A DNA stretch of 64,000 bases from assembly GCA_035772405.1 (NCBI GenBank), contig JAYKKM010000119.1:408501-472500 (forward strand), read 5' to 3'. The notes below the pieces were generated by a model, which was given only the letters and a program-made list of their open reading frames with translations, ran no database searches and was not told the origin of the DNA. This document shows positions 12,251 through 27,700 of this stretch, one piece after another (within the stretch, counting starts at the first letter, position 1; every line of letters begins with the position of its first letter). Source of the DNA: Chrysogorgia sp. JL179-B06. Lineage: Eukaryota > Cnidaria > Anthozoa > Scleralcyonacea > Chrysogorgiidae. A program made the position numbers and the translations under genes.

Positions 12251-14436
12251 GAGACACATAGAGAAACAGAAAGATACAGAGAGACACACAGAGACAAACA
12301 GAGACACACAGAGATACAGAGAGACACACAGGGACAGACAGACACAGAGAGACATAGAGAGACACAGAGAGACAAAGAGAGACACAGAGAGACACAGATA
12401 GACACAGAGAGACACAGAGATACACAGAGAGACACACATAAACACACAGAGACACCGAGAGACATACAGAGACACACAGAGATACAGAGAGACACATAGA
12501 CATACAGAGAGACACCGAGAAACACAGAGAGACACACAGAGACACATAGAGACACAGAGAGACACAGAGAGAGACACAGGGACAGACATAGACAAAGAGA
12601 GACATAGAGAGACACCGAGAGACACAGAGAGACACAGATACACACAGAGACACACAGAGACACACAGAGACACACAGAGACACACAGAGACACAGATAGA
12701 CATAGAGAGACACAGATATACACAGAGAGACACACATATACACACAGTTACACCGAGAGACATACAGAGACACACAGAGATACAGAGAGACACAGAGCGA
12801 TACAGAGAGACACCGAGAGACACAGAGAGACACATAGAGACACACAAGGACACATATAGGCAGAGAGAGAAACACAGAGACACAGAGAGACACACAGAGA
12901 CACACAGAGGCACAGACAGGCACAGAAAGACACAGAGAGACACAAAGAGACACATAGAGACACATAGGGACATACAGAGACACACAGAGACACAGAGGGA
13001 CACGGAGAGAGACAGAGAGACACCAATAGACACATAAAGACACATAGAGACACACAGAGACATACAGAGACACACAGAGAGATACAGAGAGACACAGAGA
13101 CAAACAGAGAGACACAGAGAGATACAGAGAGACACAGAGAGACACAGAGAGAGATAGAGTGACACAGAGAGACACGGAGAAACACAGAGAGACACAGCGA
13201 GACACAGAGAGAAATATTGAGACATACAGAGACACACAGAGGCACACAGACACACACAGAGACACACAGAGACACACAGAGACACACAGAGACACGGAGA
13301 GACACAGAGAGACACAGAGAGACACAGAGAGACACAGAGAGATACCGAGAGACACACAGAGAGACACAGGGACAGACAGAGACAAAGAGAGACACATAGA
13401 GGCACAGAGAGACACAGAGAGACACAGAGAAACACATAGAGACACAAAGAGACACAGATAGACACAGAAAAACACACAGAGACACACAGAGACACAGAGA
13501 GAAACGCAGAGACACAGAGAGACACAGAGCGACACAGAGAGACACAGAGAGACACAGAGAGACACATAGACACAAATAGACACAGATAGACACAGGGAGA
13601 CACACAGAGACACAGAGGGGACACAGAGACATAGAAAGACACATATAGACACATAGAGACACAGCGAGACACATAGACACATAGAGACACACAGAAACAC
13701 ACAGAGACACACAGAGACACACAGAGACACAGACAGACACAGTCAGACACAGACACAGACAGACACAGAGACACAGAGGGAGACACAGAGAGACACACAG
13801 AGACACATAGAGACACAGAGAGACACATAGAGACACAGAGAGACACATAGCGACAGAGAGAGACATAGAGACACATAGATAGACACACAGAGATACAGAG
13901 AGACACAGATAGACACAGAGAGACACAGCGTCACACACATAGACACACACAGCGACATAGAGAGACAAACAGAGACACAGAGAGGAACACACATAGACAC
14001 ACAGAGACACACAGAGACACACAGAGACACACAGAGAAACACAATGATACAGACAGACACAGACAGACACAGAGAGAGACACAGAGACACACAGAGACAC
14101 AATACAGAGAGACAGAGACAAACAGAGAGATACAGAGAGACACAGAGAGTCATAGAGAGACACAGAGAGACACAAAGACACAGAGAGACACACGGAGACA
14201 GACAGAGATACACAGAGACACTCAGACACGCACAGAGACACACAGACACACCGAGAAACACAGAGAGACACATAGAGACACACACAGAGACACAGAGAGA
14301 CACAGAGAGACACATAGGGAGACAGAGAGACACAGAGAGACACAGAGAGACACATAGGGACAGAGATAGACACAGAGAGACACATATAGACACACAGAGA
14401 CACACATGGACACAGAGAGACAAAGAGAGACATAGA

Positions 14437-15700
14437 GATAAATACTGAGACATACAGAGAGACACAGAGGCACACAGACACACACAGACACACACAGAGA
14501 CAAACAGAGACACACAGAGACACGGAGAGACACAGAGCGACACATAGAGACGCAGAGAGACACAGAGAGACATATAGAGACACCGAGAGATACACAGACA
14601 CACAGAGATACAGAGAGACACAGAGAGATACAGTGAGACACCGAGAGACACAGAGGAACACAGAGGGACACAGAGATATACAGAGAGACACATAGAGATA
14701 CAGGGAGACACAGAGAGACACAGAGAGACATAGAGAGACATATAGAGACACAGATAGACACAGAGAGACACAGAGATAAATACTGAGTCATACAGAGACA
14801 CACAGAGGCACACAGACACACACAGACACGTACAGAGACACACACAGACACACATAGACACGGAAAGACACGGAGAGACACACAGAGACACAGAGAGACA
14901 CAGCGAGACACACAGAGACAGAGAGACACACAGAGAGACACACAGAGACACACAGAGACACAGAGAGACAAAGAGAGAGACACAGGGACAGACATAGACA
15001 AAGAGAGACATAGGGAGCCACAGAGAGACACAGAGAGACACACAGAGAGACACAGAGACACACAGAGAAACACAGAGAGACACAGAGAGAGACAGAGAGA
15101 CACATATAGACACACACAGAGACACAGAGAGACACAGAGAGACACATAGGGAGACAGAGAGACACAGAGAGACACAGAGAGACACATAGAGTCACAGAGA
15201 GACACGGAGAGACACATAGATACACAGAGAGAGATACAGAGACACAGAGAGATACAGAGAGACATAGAGAGACAACGAGAGACACGGAGAGACACGGAGA
15301 GGCACAGAGAGACACAGAGGGACACAGAGAGACACAGAGGGACATAGAGAGGCACAGCGAGACAGAGAGATACAGTAAGACACAGAGAGACAAAGAGAGA
15401 GACACAGGGACATACATAGACAAAGGGACATAGGGAGCCACAGAGACAAACAGAGACAGAGAGACACAGAGAGACACATATAGACATAGAGACACACACA
15501 GAGACACAGAGAGACACATATAGACACACAGAGACACACATGGACACAGAGAGACAAAGAGAGACATAGAGATAAATACTGAGACATACAGAGAGACACA
15601 GAGGCACACAGACACACACAGACACACACAGAGACAAACAGAGACACACAGAGACACGGAGAGACACAGAGCGACACAGAGAGACGCAGAGAGACACAGA
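14437..15700. repeat. ~1.13-kb repeated block in the left array domain
   Basis: GATAAATACT followed by GAGACATACAGAGAGACACA occurs at 14,437 and 15,571 (offset 1,134), with matching flanks (TGGACACAGAGAGACAAAG before, AGGCACACAGACACACACAG after). Looser copies of the same marker are at 1,371, 5,674 and 14,775, so the block is dispersed through the left domain and not only tandem. Confidence 0.7.
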
Positions 15701-18463
15701 GAGACACATAGAGACACATAGAGACACCGAGAGATACACAGACACACAGAGATACAGAGAGACACAGAGAGATACAGTGAGACACCGAGGGACACAGAGG
15801 GACACAGAGGGACACATAGAGACACACAGAGACAGAGAGATACAGAGAGACACACATAGACAAACAGAGAGACACAGCAGATACAGGGAGACACAGAGAG
15901 ACATAGAGAGACACAGAGAGACACAGCGAGGCACAGAGACACACAGATAGACAGAGAGACACAGAGATACACAGAGAGACACACATAAACACACAGAGAC
16001 ACCGAGAGACATACAGAGACACACAGAGATACAGAGAGACACATAGAGATATAGAGAGACACCGAGAGACACATAGATACACACAAGGACACACATAGGC
16101 AGAGAGAGAAACACAGAGACACAGAGAGAGACACAGAGACACACAGAGGCACAGAGAGACACAGAGAGACACAAAGAGACACATAGAGATATATAGGGAC
16201 ATACAGAGACACACAGAGACACAGAGGGACACGGAGAGAGACAGAGAGACACCAAGAGACACATAAAGACACAGAGAGACACACAGAGACACACATAGAC
16301 ATACAGAGACACACAGAGAGACACAGAGAGATACAGAGAGACACAGAGACAAACAGAGAGACACAGAGAGATACAGAGAGACACACAGAGACACACAGAG
16401 ACATATAGAGATATAGAGAGACATAGAGAGACACAGAGAGACACAGCAAGACACAGAGAGATACATAGAGACACACAGAGACACAGAGAGACACAGAGAG
16501 ACACAGAGTGACACAGAGAGACACAGAGAGACACATAGAGCGACATAGAGACACAGAGAGACAGAGAGACATAGAGAGATACAGCAAGACACAGAGAGAC
16601 ACAGAGAGACATAGAGAGACACAGAGAGAAACAGAGAGACACAGAGAGACACAGCAAAACACAGAGAAACACATAGAGACACAGAGAGACACAGAGAGAC
16701 ACAGAGAGACACGAAGAGACACGGAGAGACACAGAGAGACACATAGAGACACAGATAGACACAGAGAGACACAGAGAGACACCGAGAGACATATAGAGAC
16801 ACAGAGAGACACAGAGAGACACATAAAGACACATAGAGACACAGAGATACATAGAGAGACACCGTGAGACACCGAGAGAGACAGAGAGACACAGCGAAAC
16901 ACAGAGAGACACAGAGAGACAGAGAGACATAGAGAGACACAGAGAGACACAGAGACACACAGAGAGACACAGAGAGACATAGAGAGACACCGAGAGACAC
17001 AGAGAGACGCTGAGAGACGCAGAGAGACGCAGAGAGACACAGAGAGACACGGAGAGACACGGAGAGACACCGAGAGACACAGAGAGACACAGAGAGACAC
17101 ATAGAGATACAGAGAGACACATAGAGACATATCGAGACACAGAGAAACACAGAGACACAAAGAGACACATAGTGACACAGAGAGACACAGAGAGACACAG
17201 AGAGACATAGAGAGACACAGAGAGACACGGAGAGATACAGAGAGACACGTAGAGACACAGAGATACACAGAGACACACGGAGACACACAGAGGCACACAG
17301 AGACACACAGAGACACAGAGAGACACAGAGACACAGAGAGACATATAGAGACACAGAGAAGCAGAGAGACAGAGCGACATAGAGAGATACAGCAAGATAC
17401 AGAGAGACACAGAGAGACACAGAGAGACACAGAGAGACACAGAGAAACACAGAGAGACAAATAGAGACACAGAGAGACAGAGAGACATAGAGAGATACAG
17501 CAATATACATAGAGACACAGAGAGACACAGAGAGACACAGAGAGACACAGAGAGACACAGAGAGACACAGAGAGACACAGAGAGACACAGAGAGACACGG
17601 AGAGACACGGAGAGACACAGAGAGACACATAGAGACAATAGAGACACAGAGAGACACAGAGAGACACATAGAGACACAGAGAGACACATAGAGACACAGA
17701 GAGACACAGAGAGACACAGAGAGACACAGAGACATAGAGAGACACAGAGAGACACAGAGAGACACAGAGAGACACAAAGAGACACAGAGAGACACAGCGA
17801 AACACAGAGAGACACAGCGAGACACAGCGAAACACAGAGAGACACAGCGAAACACAGAGAGACATAGAGAGACACCGAGAGACACCGCGAGACACAGAGA
17901 GACACAGAGAAACACAGAGAGACACGGAGAGACACGGAGAGACACTGAGAGACACAGAGAGACACAGAGAGAAACAGACAGACACAGACAGACATAGAGA
18001 GATACAGCGAGACACATTGAGTCATAGAGAGGCACAGAGAGACATATAGAGACACAGTGAGACACAGAGAGACACGGAGAGACACAGACAGGCACATAGA
18101 GACACAGAGAGATAAAGAGAGACACAGAGGGACACAGAGAGACAGTGAGACACAGAGAGACACAGAGAGACACAGAATGACACAGAGAGACACCGCGAGA
18201 AATAGAGAGAAACCGAGAGACAGAGAGAGACACAGAGAGACACAGAGAGACACCGCGAGACATAGAGATACAGTGAGACACAGAGGGACACAGAGAGACA
18301 CAGAGAGACACAGAGAGACACAGAGAGACACGGAGAGACACATAGAGATATAGAGAGACACAGAGAGACATAGAGAGACATAGAGAGACACCGAGAGACT
18401 CAGAGAGACAAAGAGAGACACAGGGAGACACAGAGAGACATAGAGAGACACATAGAGACACAG

Positions 18464-18487
18464 AGACACAGAGGTCTCTCTGTGTCT
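18464..18487. repeat. Strand-flip foldback hairpin inside the array, copy 1
   Basis: AGACACAGAG, a GTCT loop and CTCTGTGTCT form a perfect 10-bp stem. The right arm is the satellite unit read from the opposite strand, one of only two such flips I noticed in 48.6 kb. It lies inside the ~2-kb duplication. Confidence 0.9.
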
Positions 18488-20541
18488 ACATAGAGACACA
18501 GAGAGACAAAGAGAGAGACATAGAGAGAGACATAGAGAAACAGAGAGACATATAGAGACACAGAAGATACAGAGAGACACAGAGACACAGAGAGTCACAG
18601 CGAGACACAGAGAGACACAGAGCGACACAAAGAGACACATAGAGACATAGAGAGACATAGAGATACAGTGAGACACAGAGAGACACAGAGAGACATATAG
18701 AAAGACACAGAGAGACATATAGAGAGACACAGAGATACACGGAGATACACAGAGAGACATATAGAGATATAGAGAGACACAGAGAGACACAGAGAGAAAT
18801 AGAGAGACACAGAGAGACACAGAGAGACATAGAGAGACACAGACACTCAGAGAGACACAGAGAGACACAGCGAAACGCAGAGAGACAGTGAGACACAGAG
18901 AGACACAGAGAGACATAGAGAGACACAGAGAGACACACAGAGACACAGAGAGACTCAGCGAAACACAGAGAGACACAGCGAAACACAGAGAGACACAAAG
19001 AGACACATAGAGAGCATAGAGAGACACAGAGAGACATAGAGAGATACAGCGAGACACAGAGAGACAGAGCGACACAGAGAGACACAAAGAGACACATAGA
19101 GACATAGAGATACATAGAGATACAGTGAGACACAGAGCGACACAGAGAGACATATAGAGAGACACAGAGAGACATATAGAGACACAGAGAGACACGGAGA
19201 GATACAGAGAGACATAGAGAGATATAGAGAGACACAGAGAGATACAGAGAGAAACAGAGAGACACCGAGAGACACATAGAGACATAGAGAGACACAGAGA
19301 CTCAGAGAGACACAGAGAGACACAGAGAGACAGTGAGACACAGAGAGACACATAGAGACACAGAGAGACACAGAGAGACACAGAGAGACACAGAGATACA
19401 TAGAGAGATATAGAGAGACACAGAGAGACACAGAGAGACACAGAGACTCAGAGAGACACAGGGAGACACAGAGAGACACAAAGAGACACAGAGAGACACA
19501 GGGAGACACAGAGAGACATAGAGAGACACAGAGAGACACAGAGAGATACAGAGAGACATATAGAGCCACAGAGAGACAAAGAGAGAGACACAGAGACACA
19601 GAGACACAGAGACACAGAGAGACACAGAGAGATACAGAGAGACACAGAGAGACACATAGTGACATAGAGAAACACAGAGAGACAAAGAGAGACACATAAA
19701 GACACATAGAGACACAGAGAGAACACAGGGAGACACATAGAGACACAGAGGGACACAGAGAGACACAGAGGGATACAGAGAGACACAGCGAGTCAGAGAG
19801 ATACAGTGAGACACAGAGAGAAACAGTGAGACACAGAGAGACACGGAGAGACACGGAGAGACACAGAGAGACACATTCAGACATAGAGAGATACATTCAG
19901 ACATAGAGAGATACAGCGAGACACAGAGAGACACAGAGAGAAACAGCGAGACACAGAGAGACATAGAGAGATACAGAGAGACACAGAGAGACATAGAGAC
20001 ACAGCGAGACACAGCGAGACACAGAGAGACAAAGAGAGACACAGAGAGACACAGTGAGACACAGAGAGACACGGAGAGACACAGACAGGCACATAGAGAC
20101 AGAGAGATAAAGAGAGACACAGAGGGACACAGAGAGACACAGAGATACAGTGAGACACAGAGAGACACAGAGAGACACAGAGAGACACAGAGAGACACAG
20201 AGAGCACATAGAGACACAGAGAGACACAGAATGACACAGAGAGACACAGCTAGAAATAGAGAGAAACCGAGAGACAGAGAGAGACACAGACAGACACAGA
20301 GAGACACCGCGAGACATAGAGATACAGTGAGACACAGAGGGACACAGAGAGACACAGAGAGACACAGAGAGACATATAGAGAGACACAGAGAGACACGGA
20401 GAGACACAGAGAGACATAGAGAGACACAGAGAGACACAGAGAGACACAGAGAGACACAGAGAGACACCGAGAGACTCAGAGAGACAAAGAGAGACACAGG
20501 GAGACACAGAGAGACATAGAGAGACACATAGAGACACAGAG

Positions 20542-20565
20542 AGACACAGAGGTCTCTCTGTGTCT
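20542..20565. repeat. Strand-flip foldback hairpin inside the array, copy 2
   Basis: This is the same 24-bp hairpin as at 18,464, displaced by 2,078 bp. It was therefore copied with the ~2-kb tandem duplication and did not arise independently. Confidence 0.9.
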
Positions 20566-23500
20566 ACAGAGAGACACAGAGAGACAAAGAGAGAGACATA
20601 GAGAGAGACATAGAGAAACAGAGAGACATATAGAGACACAGAGAGATACAGAGAGACACAGAGACACAGAGAGACACAGCGAGACACAGAGAGACACAGA
20701 GCGACACAGAGAGACACAAAGAGACACATAGAGACATAGAGAGACATAGAGATACAGTGAGATACAGTGAGACACAGAGAGACACAGAGAGACATATAGA
20801 GAGACACAGAGAGACATATAGAGACACAGAGAGACACGGAGATACACAGAGAGACATATAGAGATATAGAGAGACACAGAGAGACACAGAGAGAAATAGA
20901 GAGACACAGAGAGACACAGAGAGACATAGAGAGACATAGAGAGACACAGAGACTCAGAGAGACACAGAGAGACACAGCGAAACGCAGAGAGACAGATAGA
21001 GACAGTGAGACACAGAGAGACACAGAGAGACACACAGAGAGACATAGAGAGACACAGAGAGACACAAAGAGACACACAGAGACACCGAGAGACTCAGCGA
21101 AACACAGAGAGACACAGAGAGACACAGCGAAACACAGAGAGACACAAAGAGACACATAGAGAGCATAGAGAGACACAGAGAGACATAGAGAGATATAGCG
21201 AGACACAGAGAGACAGAGCGACACAGAGAGACACAAAGAGACACATAGAGACATAGAGATACATAGAGATACAGTGAGACACAGAGCGACACAGAGAGAC
21301 ATATAGAGAGACACAGAGAGACATATAGAGACACAGAGAGACACGGAGAGATACAGAGAGACATAGAGAGATATAGAGAGACACAGAGAGATACAGAGAG
21401 AAACAGAGAGACACCGAGAGACACAGAGAGACATAGAGAGACATAGAGAGACACAGAGACTCAGAGAGACACAGAGAGACACAGAGAGACAGAGAGGGAC
21501 AGTGAGACACAGAGAGACACATAGAGACACAGAGAGACACAGAGATATAGAGAGACACAGAGAGACACAGAGAGACACAGAGAGACATAGAGAGACAGAG
21601 AGAGACACAGGGAGACACAGAGAGACACAGAGAGACACAGAGAGACACAGAGAGATACAGAGAGACACAGAGAGACATATAGAGCCACAGAGAGACAAAG
21701 AGAGAGACACAGAGACACAGAGACACAGAGAGACACAGAGAGATACAGAGAGACACAGAGAGACACATAGTGACATAGAGAAACACAGAGAGACAAAGAG
21801 AGACACATAAAGACACATAGAGACACAGAGAGAACACAGGGAGACACATAGAGACACAGAGGGACACAGAGAGACACAGAGGGATACAGAGAGACACAGC
21901 GATTCAGAGAGATACAGTGAGACACAGAGAGAAACAGTGAGACACAGAGAGACACAGAGAGACACAGAGAGACACGGAGAGACACAGAGAGACACAGAGA
22001 GACACATAGAGACACATTCAGACATAGAGAGATACAGCGAGACACAGAGAGACACAGAGAGAAACAGCGAGACACAGAGAGACATAGAGAGATACAGAGA
22101 GACACAGAGAGGACACAGCAAGACACAGCGAGACAAAGAGAGACACAGAGAGACATAGAGAGACACACAGAGACACACAGAGACACAGAGAGACACAGCG
22201 AGACACAAAGAGACACAGAGAGACATAGAGAGACATAGAGAGACACAGAGAGACACACAGTGACACAGAGAGACACAGAGAGACTCAGCGAAACACAGAG
22301 AGACACAGAGACACAGCGAGACACATAGAGACATAGAGAGCATAGAGAGACACAGAGAGACACAGAGAGACACAGAGAGACACAGAGAGACACAGAGAGA
22401 CACATAGAGACACAGAGAGACACAGAGAGACACAGAGAGACACAGAGAGACACAGAGAGACACAGAGAGACAGAGAGACACAGAGAGACACAGAGAGACA
22501 GAGAGACACAGAGAGACACAGAGAGAGACACAGAGAGACACAGAGAGACACAGAGAGACACAGAGAGACACAGAGAGACACAGAGAGACAGAGAGACACA
22601 GAGAGAGACACAGAGAGACACAGAGAGACACAGAGAGACAAAGAAGACACAGAGAGACACAGAGAGACACAGAGAAGAGAGACAAAGAGACACAGAGAGA
22701 CACAGAGAGACACAGAAGACACAGAAGAGACACAGAGCGACACAGAGAGACACAGCGAGTCAGAGAGATACAGTGAGACACAGAGAGACACAGTGAGACA
22801 CAGAGAGACACAGAGAGACATATAGAGAGACACGGAGAGACGCGGAGACACAGAGAGACACATAGAGACATAGAGAGACACAGAGAGACACAGAGAGACA
22901 CAGAGAGACACAGAGAGACACATTGAGACATAGAGAGACACAGCGAGACACAGAGAGAAACAGCGAGACACTGAGAGACATAGAGAGATACAGAGAGACA
23001 CAGAGAGACATAGAGAGACACAGCGAGACACAGAGAGAGACAGAGAGACACAGAGAAACAAAGAGAGACACAGAGAGACATAGAGAGACACAGAGATACA
23101 CAGACAGACACACAGAGACACACAGTGACACAGAGAGACACAGAGAGACTCAGCGAAACACAGAGAGACACAGAGAGACACAGCGAAACACAGAGAGACA
23201 CATAGAGGCAGAGAGAGACATAGAGAGACACAGAGAGACACAGAGAGACACACAGTGACACAGAGAGACACAGAGAGACTCAGCGAAACACAGAGAGACA
23301 CAGCGAAACACAGAGAGACACATAGAGACACAGAGAGACACAATGATAAAAAGAGACATATAGAGACACCGAGAGACACGGAGAGACACGGAGAGACACA
23401 TAGAGACACATAGAGACACATAGAGACAGAGACACAGAGAGACATAGAGAGATACAGCAAGACACAGAGAGACACAGAGAGACATAGGGAGACACAGAGA

Positions 23501-24754
23501 GACACAGAGAGAAACAGAGAGACACGGAGAGACACAGCAAAACACAGAGATACAGAGAGACACAGAGAGACACAGAGAGACACGGAGAGACACAGAGACA
23601 CATAGAGACACAGAGAGACACAAAGAGACATAGAGAGACACAGAGAGACACAGAGAGACACATAACGACACAGAGAGACACAGAGATACATAGAGAGACA
23701 CCGAGAGACACCGAGAGACACAGAGAGACACAGCGAAACACAGAGATACACAGAGACACATGGAGACACAGAGAGACAAAGACATACACAGAGAGACATA
23801 GAGAGACACAGAGAGACACACAGAGACACACAGAGACACACAGTGACACAGAGAGACACAGAGAGACTCAGCGAAACACAGAGAGACACAGAGAGACACA
23901 GCGAAACACAGAGAGACACATAGAGACACAGAGAGACACAATGATAAAAAGAGACATATATAGACACCGAGAGACACAAAGAGACGCAGAGAGACGCTGA
24001 GAGACGCAGAGAGACACAGAGAGACACGGAGAGACACGGAGAGACACGGAGAGACACGGAGAGACACAGAGAGACACAGAGAAACACAGAGAGACACAAA
24101 GAGACACATAGAGACACAGAGAGACACAGAGAGACACAGAGAGACACAGAGAGACACAGAGAGACACGGACAGATACATAGAGACACAGAGAGACACAGA
24201 GAGACACAGAGAGACACACAGAGACACACAGAGAGACACAGAGACACACATAGAGACACAGAGAGACACAGAGAGACATATAGATACACAGAGAGACACA
24301 TAGATAGACGCTGAGAGACACAGAGAGACATAGAGAGATACAGCGAGACACAGAGAGACACAGAGAGACACAGAGACACAGAGAGAGACAGAGAGACATG
24401 GAGAGATACAGCGAGACACAGAGAGACACATAGAGACACAGAGAGAGACAGAGAGACACAAGAGACATAGAGACATAGAGAGATACAGCGAGACACAGCG
24501 AGACACAGAGAGACACAGAGAGACACAGAGAGACATAGAGAGACAAAGAGACAGAGAGAGACATAGAGAGACAAAGAGACAGAGAGAGACACCTAGAGAC
24601 ACCTAGAGACACCTAGAGACACAGAGAGACACACAGAGACATATAGAGACATATAGAGATACAACGAGACACAGAGCGACACAGAGAGACATAAAGAGAC
24701 ACATAGAGACATAGAGAGCCACATAGAGACATAGAGACAGAGACACACAGAGAG

Positions 24755-27700
24755 ACACAGAGAGACACAGAGAGACACATAGAGACACCTAGAGACACAG
24801 CGAGACACAGCGAGACACAGAGAGACACAGAGAGACACCGAGAGGCACCGAGAGGCACCGAGAGACACAGAGAGACACAGAGAAACACAGCGAGACGCAG
24901 AGAGACACATAGAGACACCCAGAGACACAGCGAGACACAGAGAGACACAGAGAGACACAGAGACACAGAGAGACACAGAGAGACACAGAGAGACACAGAG
25001 AGTCATGGAGAGACACGGAGAGACAAGGATAGACACATAGAGACACATAGAGACACAGAGACACAGAGACACAGAGAGACAGAGAGACAGAGAGACATAG
25101 AGAGATACAGCAAGACACAGAGAGACACAGAGAGACATAGAGAGACACAGAGAGACACAGAGAGAAACAGAGACACAGAGAGACACGGAGAGACACAGCA
25201 AAACACAGACACAGAGAGACACAGAGAGACACGGAGAGACACAGAGACACATAGAGACACAGATAGACACAGAGAGACACAGAGAGACATGGAGAGACAT
25301 AGAGATACATAGAGATACAGTGAGACACAGAGCGACACAGAGAGACATATAGAGAGACACAGAGAGACATATAGAGACACAGAGAGACACGGAGAGATAC
25401 AGAGAGACATAGAGAGATATAGAGAGACACAGAGAGATACAGAGAGAAACAGAGAGACACCGAGAGACACATAGAGACATAGAGAGACACAGAGACTCAG
25501 AGAGACACAGAGAGACACAGAGAGACAGAGAGGGACAGTGAGACACAGAGAGACACATAGAGACACAGAGAGACACAGAGAGACACAGAGAGACACAGAG
25601 ATACATAGAGATACAGAGAGAGATACAGAGAGACACAGAGAGACACAGAGAGACACAGAGACTCAGAGAGACACAGGGAGACACAGAGAGACACAAAGAG
25701 ACACAGAGAGACATAGGGAGACAGAGAGAGACATAGAGAGACACAGAGAGACACAGAGAGATACAGAGAGACATATAGAGCCACAGAGAGACAAAGAGAG
25801 AGACACAGAGACACAGAGACACAGAGACACAGAGAGACACAGAGAGATACAGAGAGACATAGAGAGACACAGAGAGAAACAGAGAGACACAGAGAGACAC
25901 ATAACGACACAGAGAGACACAGAGATACATAGAGAGACACCGAGAGACACCGAGAGACACAGAGAGACACAGCGAAACACAGAGATACACAGAGACACAT
26001 GGAGACACAGAGAGACAAAGACATACACAGAGAGACATAGAGAGACATAGAGAGACACACAGAGACACACAGAGACACACAGAGACACACAGTGACACAG
26101 AGAGACACAGAGAGACTCAGCGAAACACAGAGAGACACAGAGAGACACAGCGAAACACAGAGAGACACATAGAGACACAGAGAGACACAATGATAAAAAG
26201 AGACATATAGAGACACCGAGAGACACAGAGAGACACAGAGAGACGCTGAGAGACGCAGAGAGACACAGAGAGACACAGAGAGACACAGAGAGACACAGAG
26301 AGACACAGAGAGACACAGAGAGACACAGAGAGTCATGGAGAGACACGGAGAGACACGGAGAGACACGGAGAGACAAGGATAGACACATAGAGACACATAG
26401 AGACACATAGAGACAGAGACACAGAGAGACACAGAGAGACACAGAGAGACACAGAGAGACACAGAGAGAGACAGAGAGACATGGAGAGATACAGCGAGAC
26501 ACAGAGAGACACATAGAGACACAGAGAGAGACAGAGAGACACAAGAGACATAGAGACATAGAGAGATACAGCGAGACACAGAGAGACACAGAGAGACACA
26601 GCGAGACACAGAGAGACACAGAGAGACACAGAGAGACACAGGGAGACACAGGGAGACACCTAGAGACACAGCGAGACACAGAGAGACACAGAGAGACACA
26701 GAGAGACACAGAGAGACACAGAGAGACACAGAGAGACACCGAGAGGCACCGAGAGACACCGAGAGACACAGAGAGACACAGAGAAACACAGCGAGACGCA
26801 GAGAGACACATAGAGACACCTAGAGACACAGCGAGACACAGAGAGACACAGGGAGACACAGAGAGACACAGAGAGACACAGAGAGACACAGAGAGTCATG
26901 GAGAGACACGGAGAGACACGGAGAGACACGGAGAGACAAGGATAGACACATAGAGACACATAGAGACACATAGAGACAGAGACACAGAGAGACACAGAGA
27001 GACACAGAGAGACACAGAGAGACACAGAGAGACACAGAGAGACATAGAGAGACACAGAGAGACACAGAGAGAAACAGAGAGACACAGAGAGACACGGAGA
27101 GACACAGCAAAACACAGAGACACAGAGAGACACAGAGAGACATGGAGAGACACGGAGAGACACAGAGACACATAGAGAGACTCAGCGAAACACAGAGAGA
27201 CACAGAGAGACACAGGGAGACATAGAGACAAAGAGACAGAGAGAGACACAGAGAGACAAAGAGACACACCTAGAGACACCTAGAGACACAGAGAGACACC
27301 GAGAGGCACCGAGAGACACCGAGAGACACAGAGAGACACAGAGAAACACAGCGAGACGCAGAGAGACACATAGAGACACCTAGAGACACCTAGAGACACA
27401 GCGAGACACAGCGAGACACAGAGAGACACAGGGAGACACAGAGAGACACAGAGAGTCACGGAGAGACACGGAGAGACACGGAGAGACACGGAGAGACAAG
27501 GATAGACACATAGAGACACATAGAGACACATAGAGACAGAGACACAGAGAGACACAGAGAGACATAGAGAGACACAGAGAGAAACAGAGAGACACAGAGA
27601 GACACGGAGAGACACAGCAAAACACAGAGACACAGAGAGACACAGAGAGACATGGAGAGACACGGAGAGACACAGAGACACATAGAGACACAGATAGACA

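Larger units (their letters stand above)
18050..22155. repeat. ~2.0-2.1-kb tandem duplication in the homogeneous domain
   Basis: Copy 1 (about 18,050-20,047) and copy 2 (about 20,048-22,155) share many private variants in the same order. Offsets are 1,997 (ACAGGCACATAGAG), 2,054 (AATGACACAG), 2,078 (the inverted island) and 2,111 (GAACACAGGGAGACACATAG). The growing offset means copy 2 gained roughly 110 bp by small insertions. Boundaries are approximate because the repeat itself blurs the junctions. Confidence 0.85.

Noticed and set aside
14222..19441. 1,739-codon minus-strand reading frame (and many of 300-1,526 codons) rich in Ser, Leu, Cys and Val
   Set aside because: These are direct translations of a stop-free 10-bp satellite unit. 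The same peptide appears in all three frames, there is no domain, and the frames end only at random variants or run into LINE sequence.
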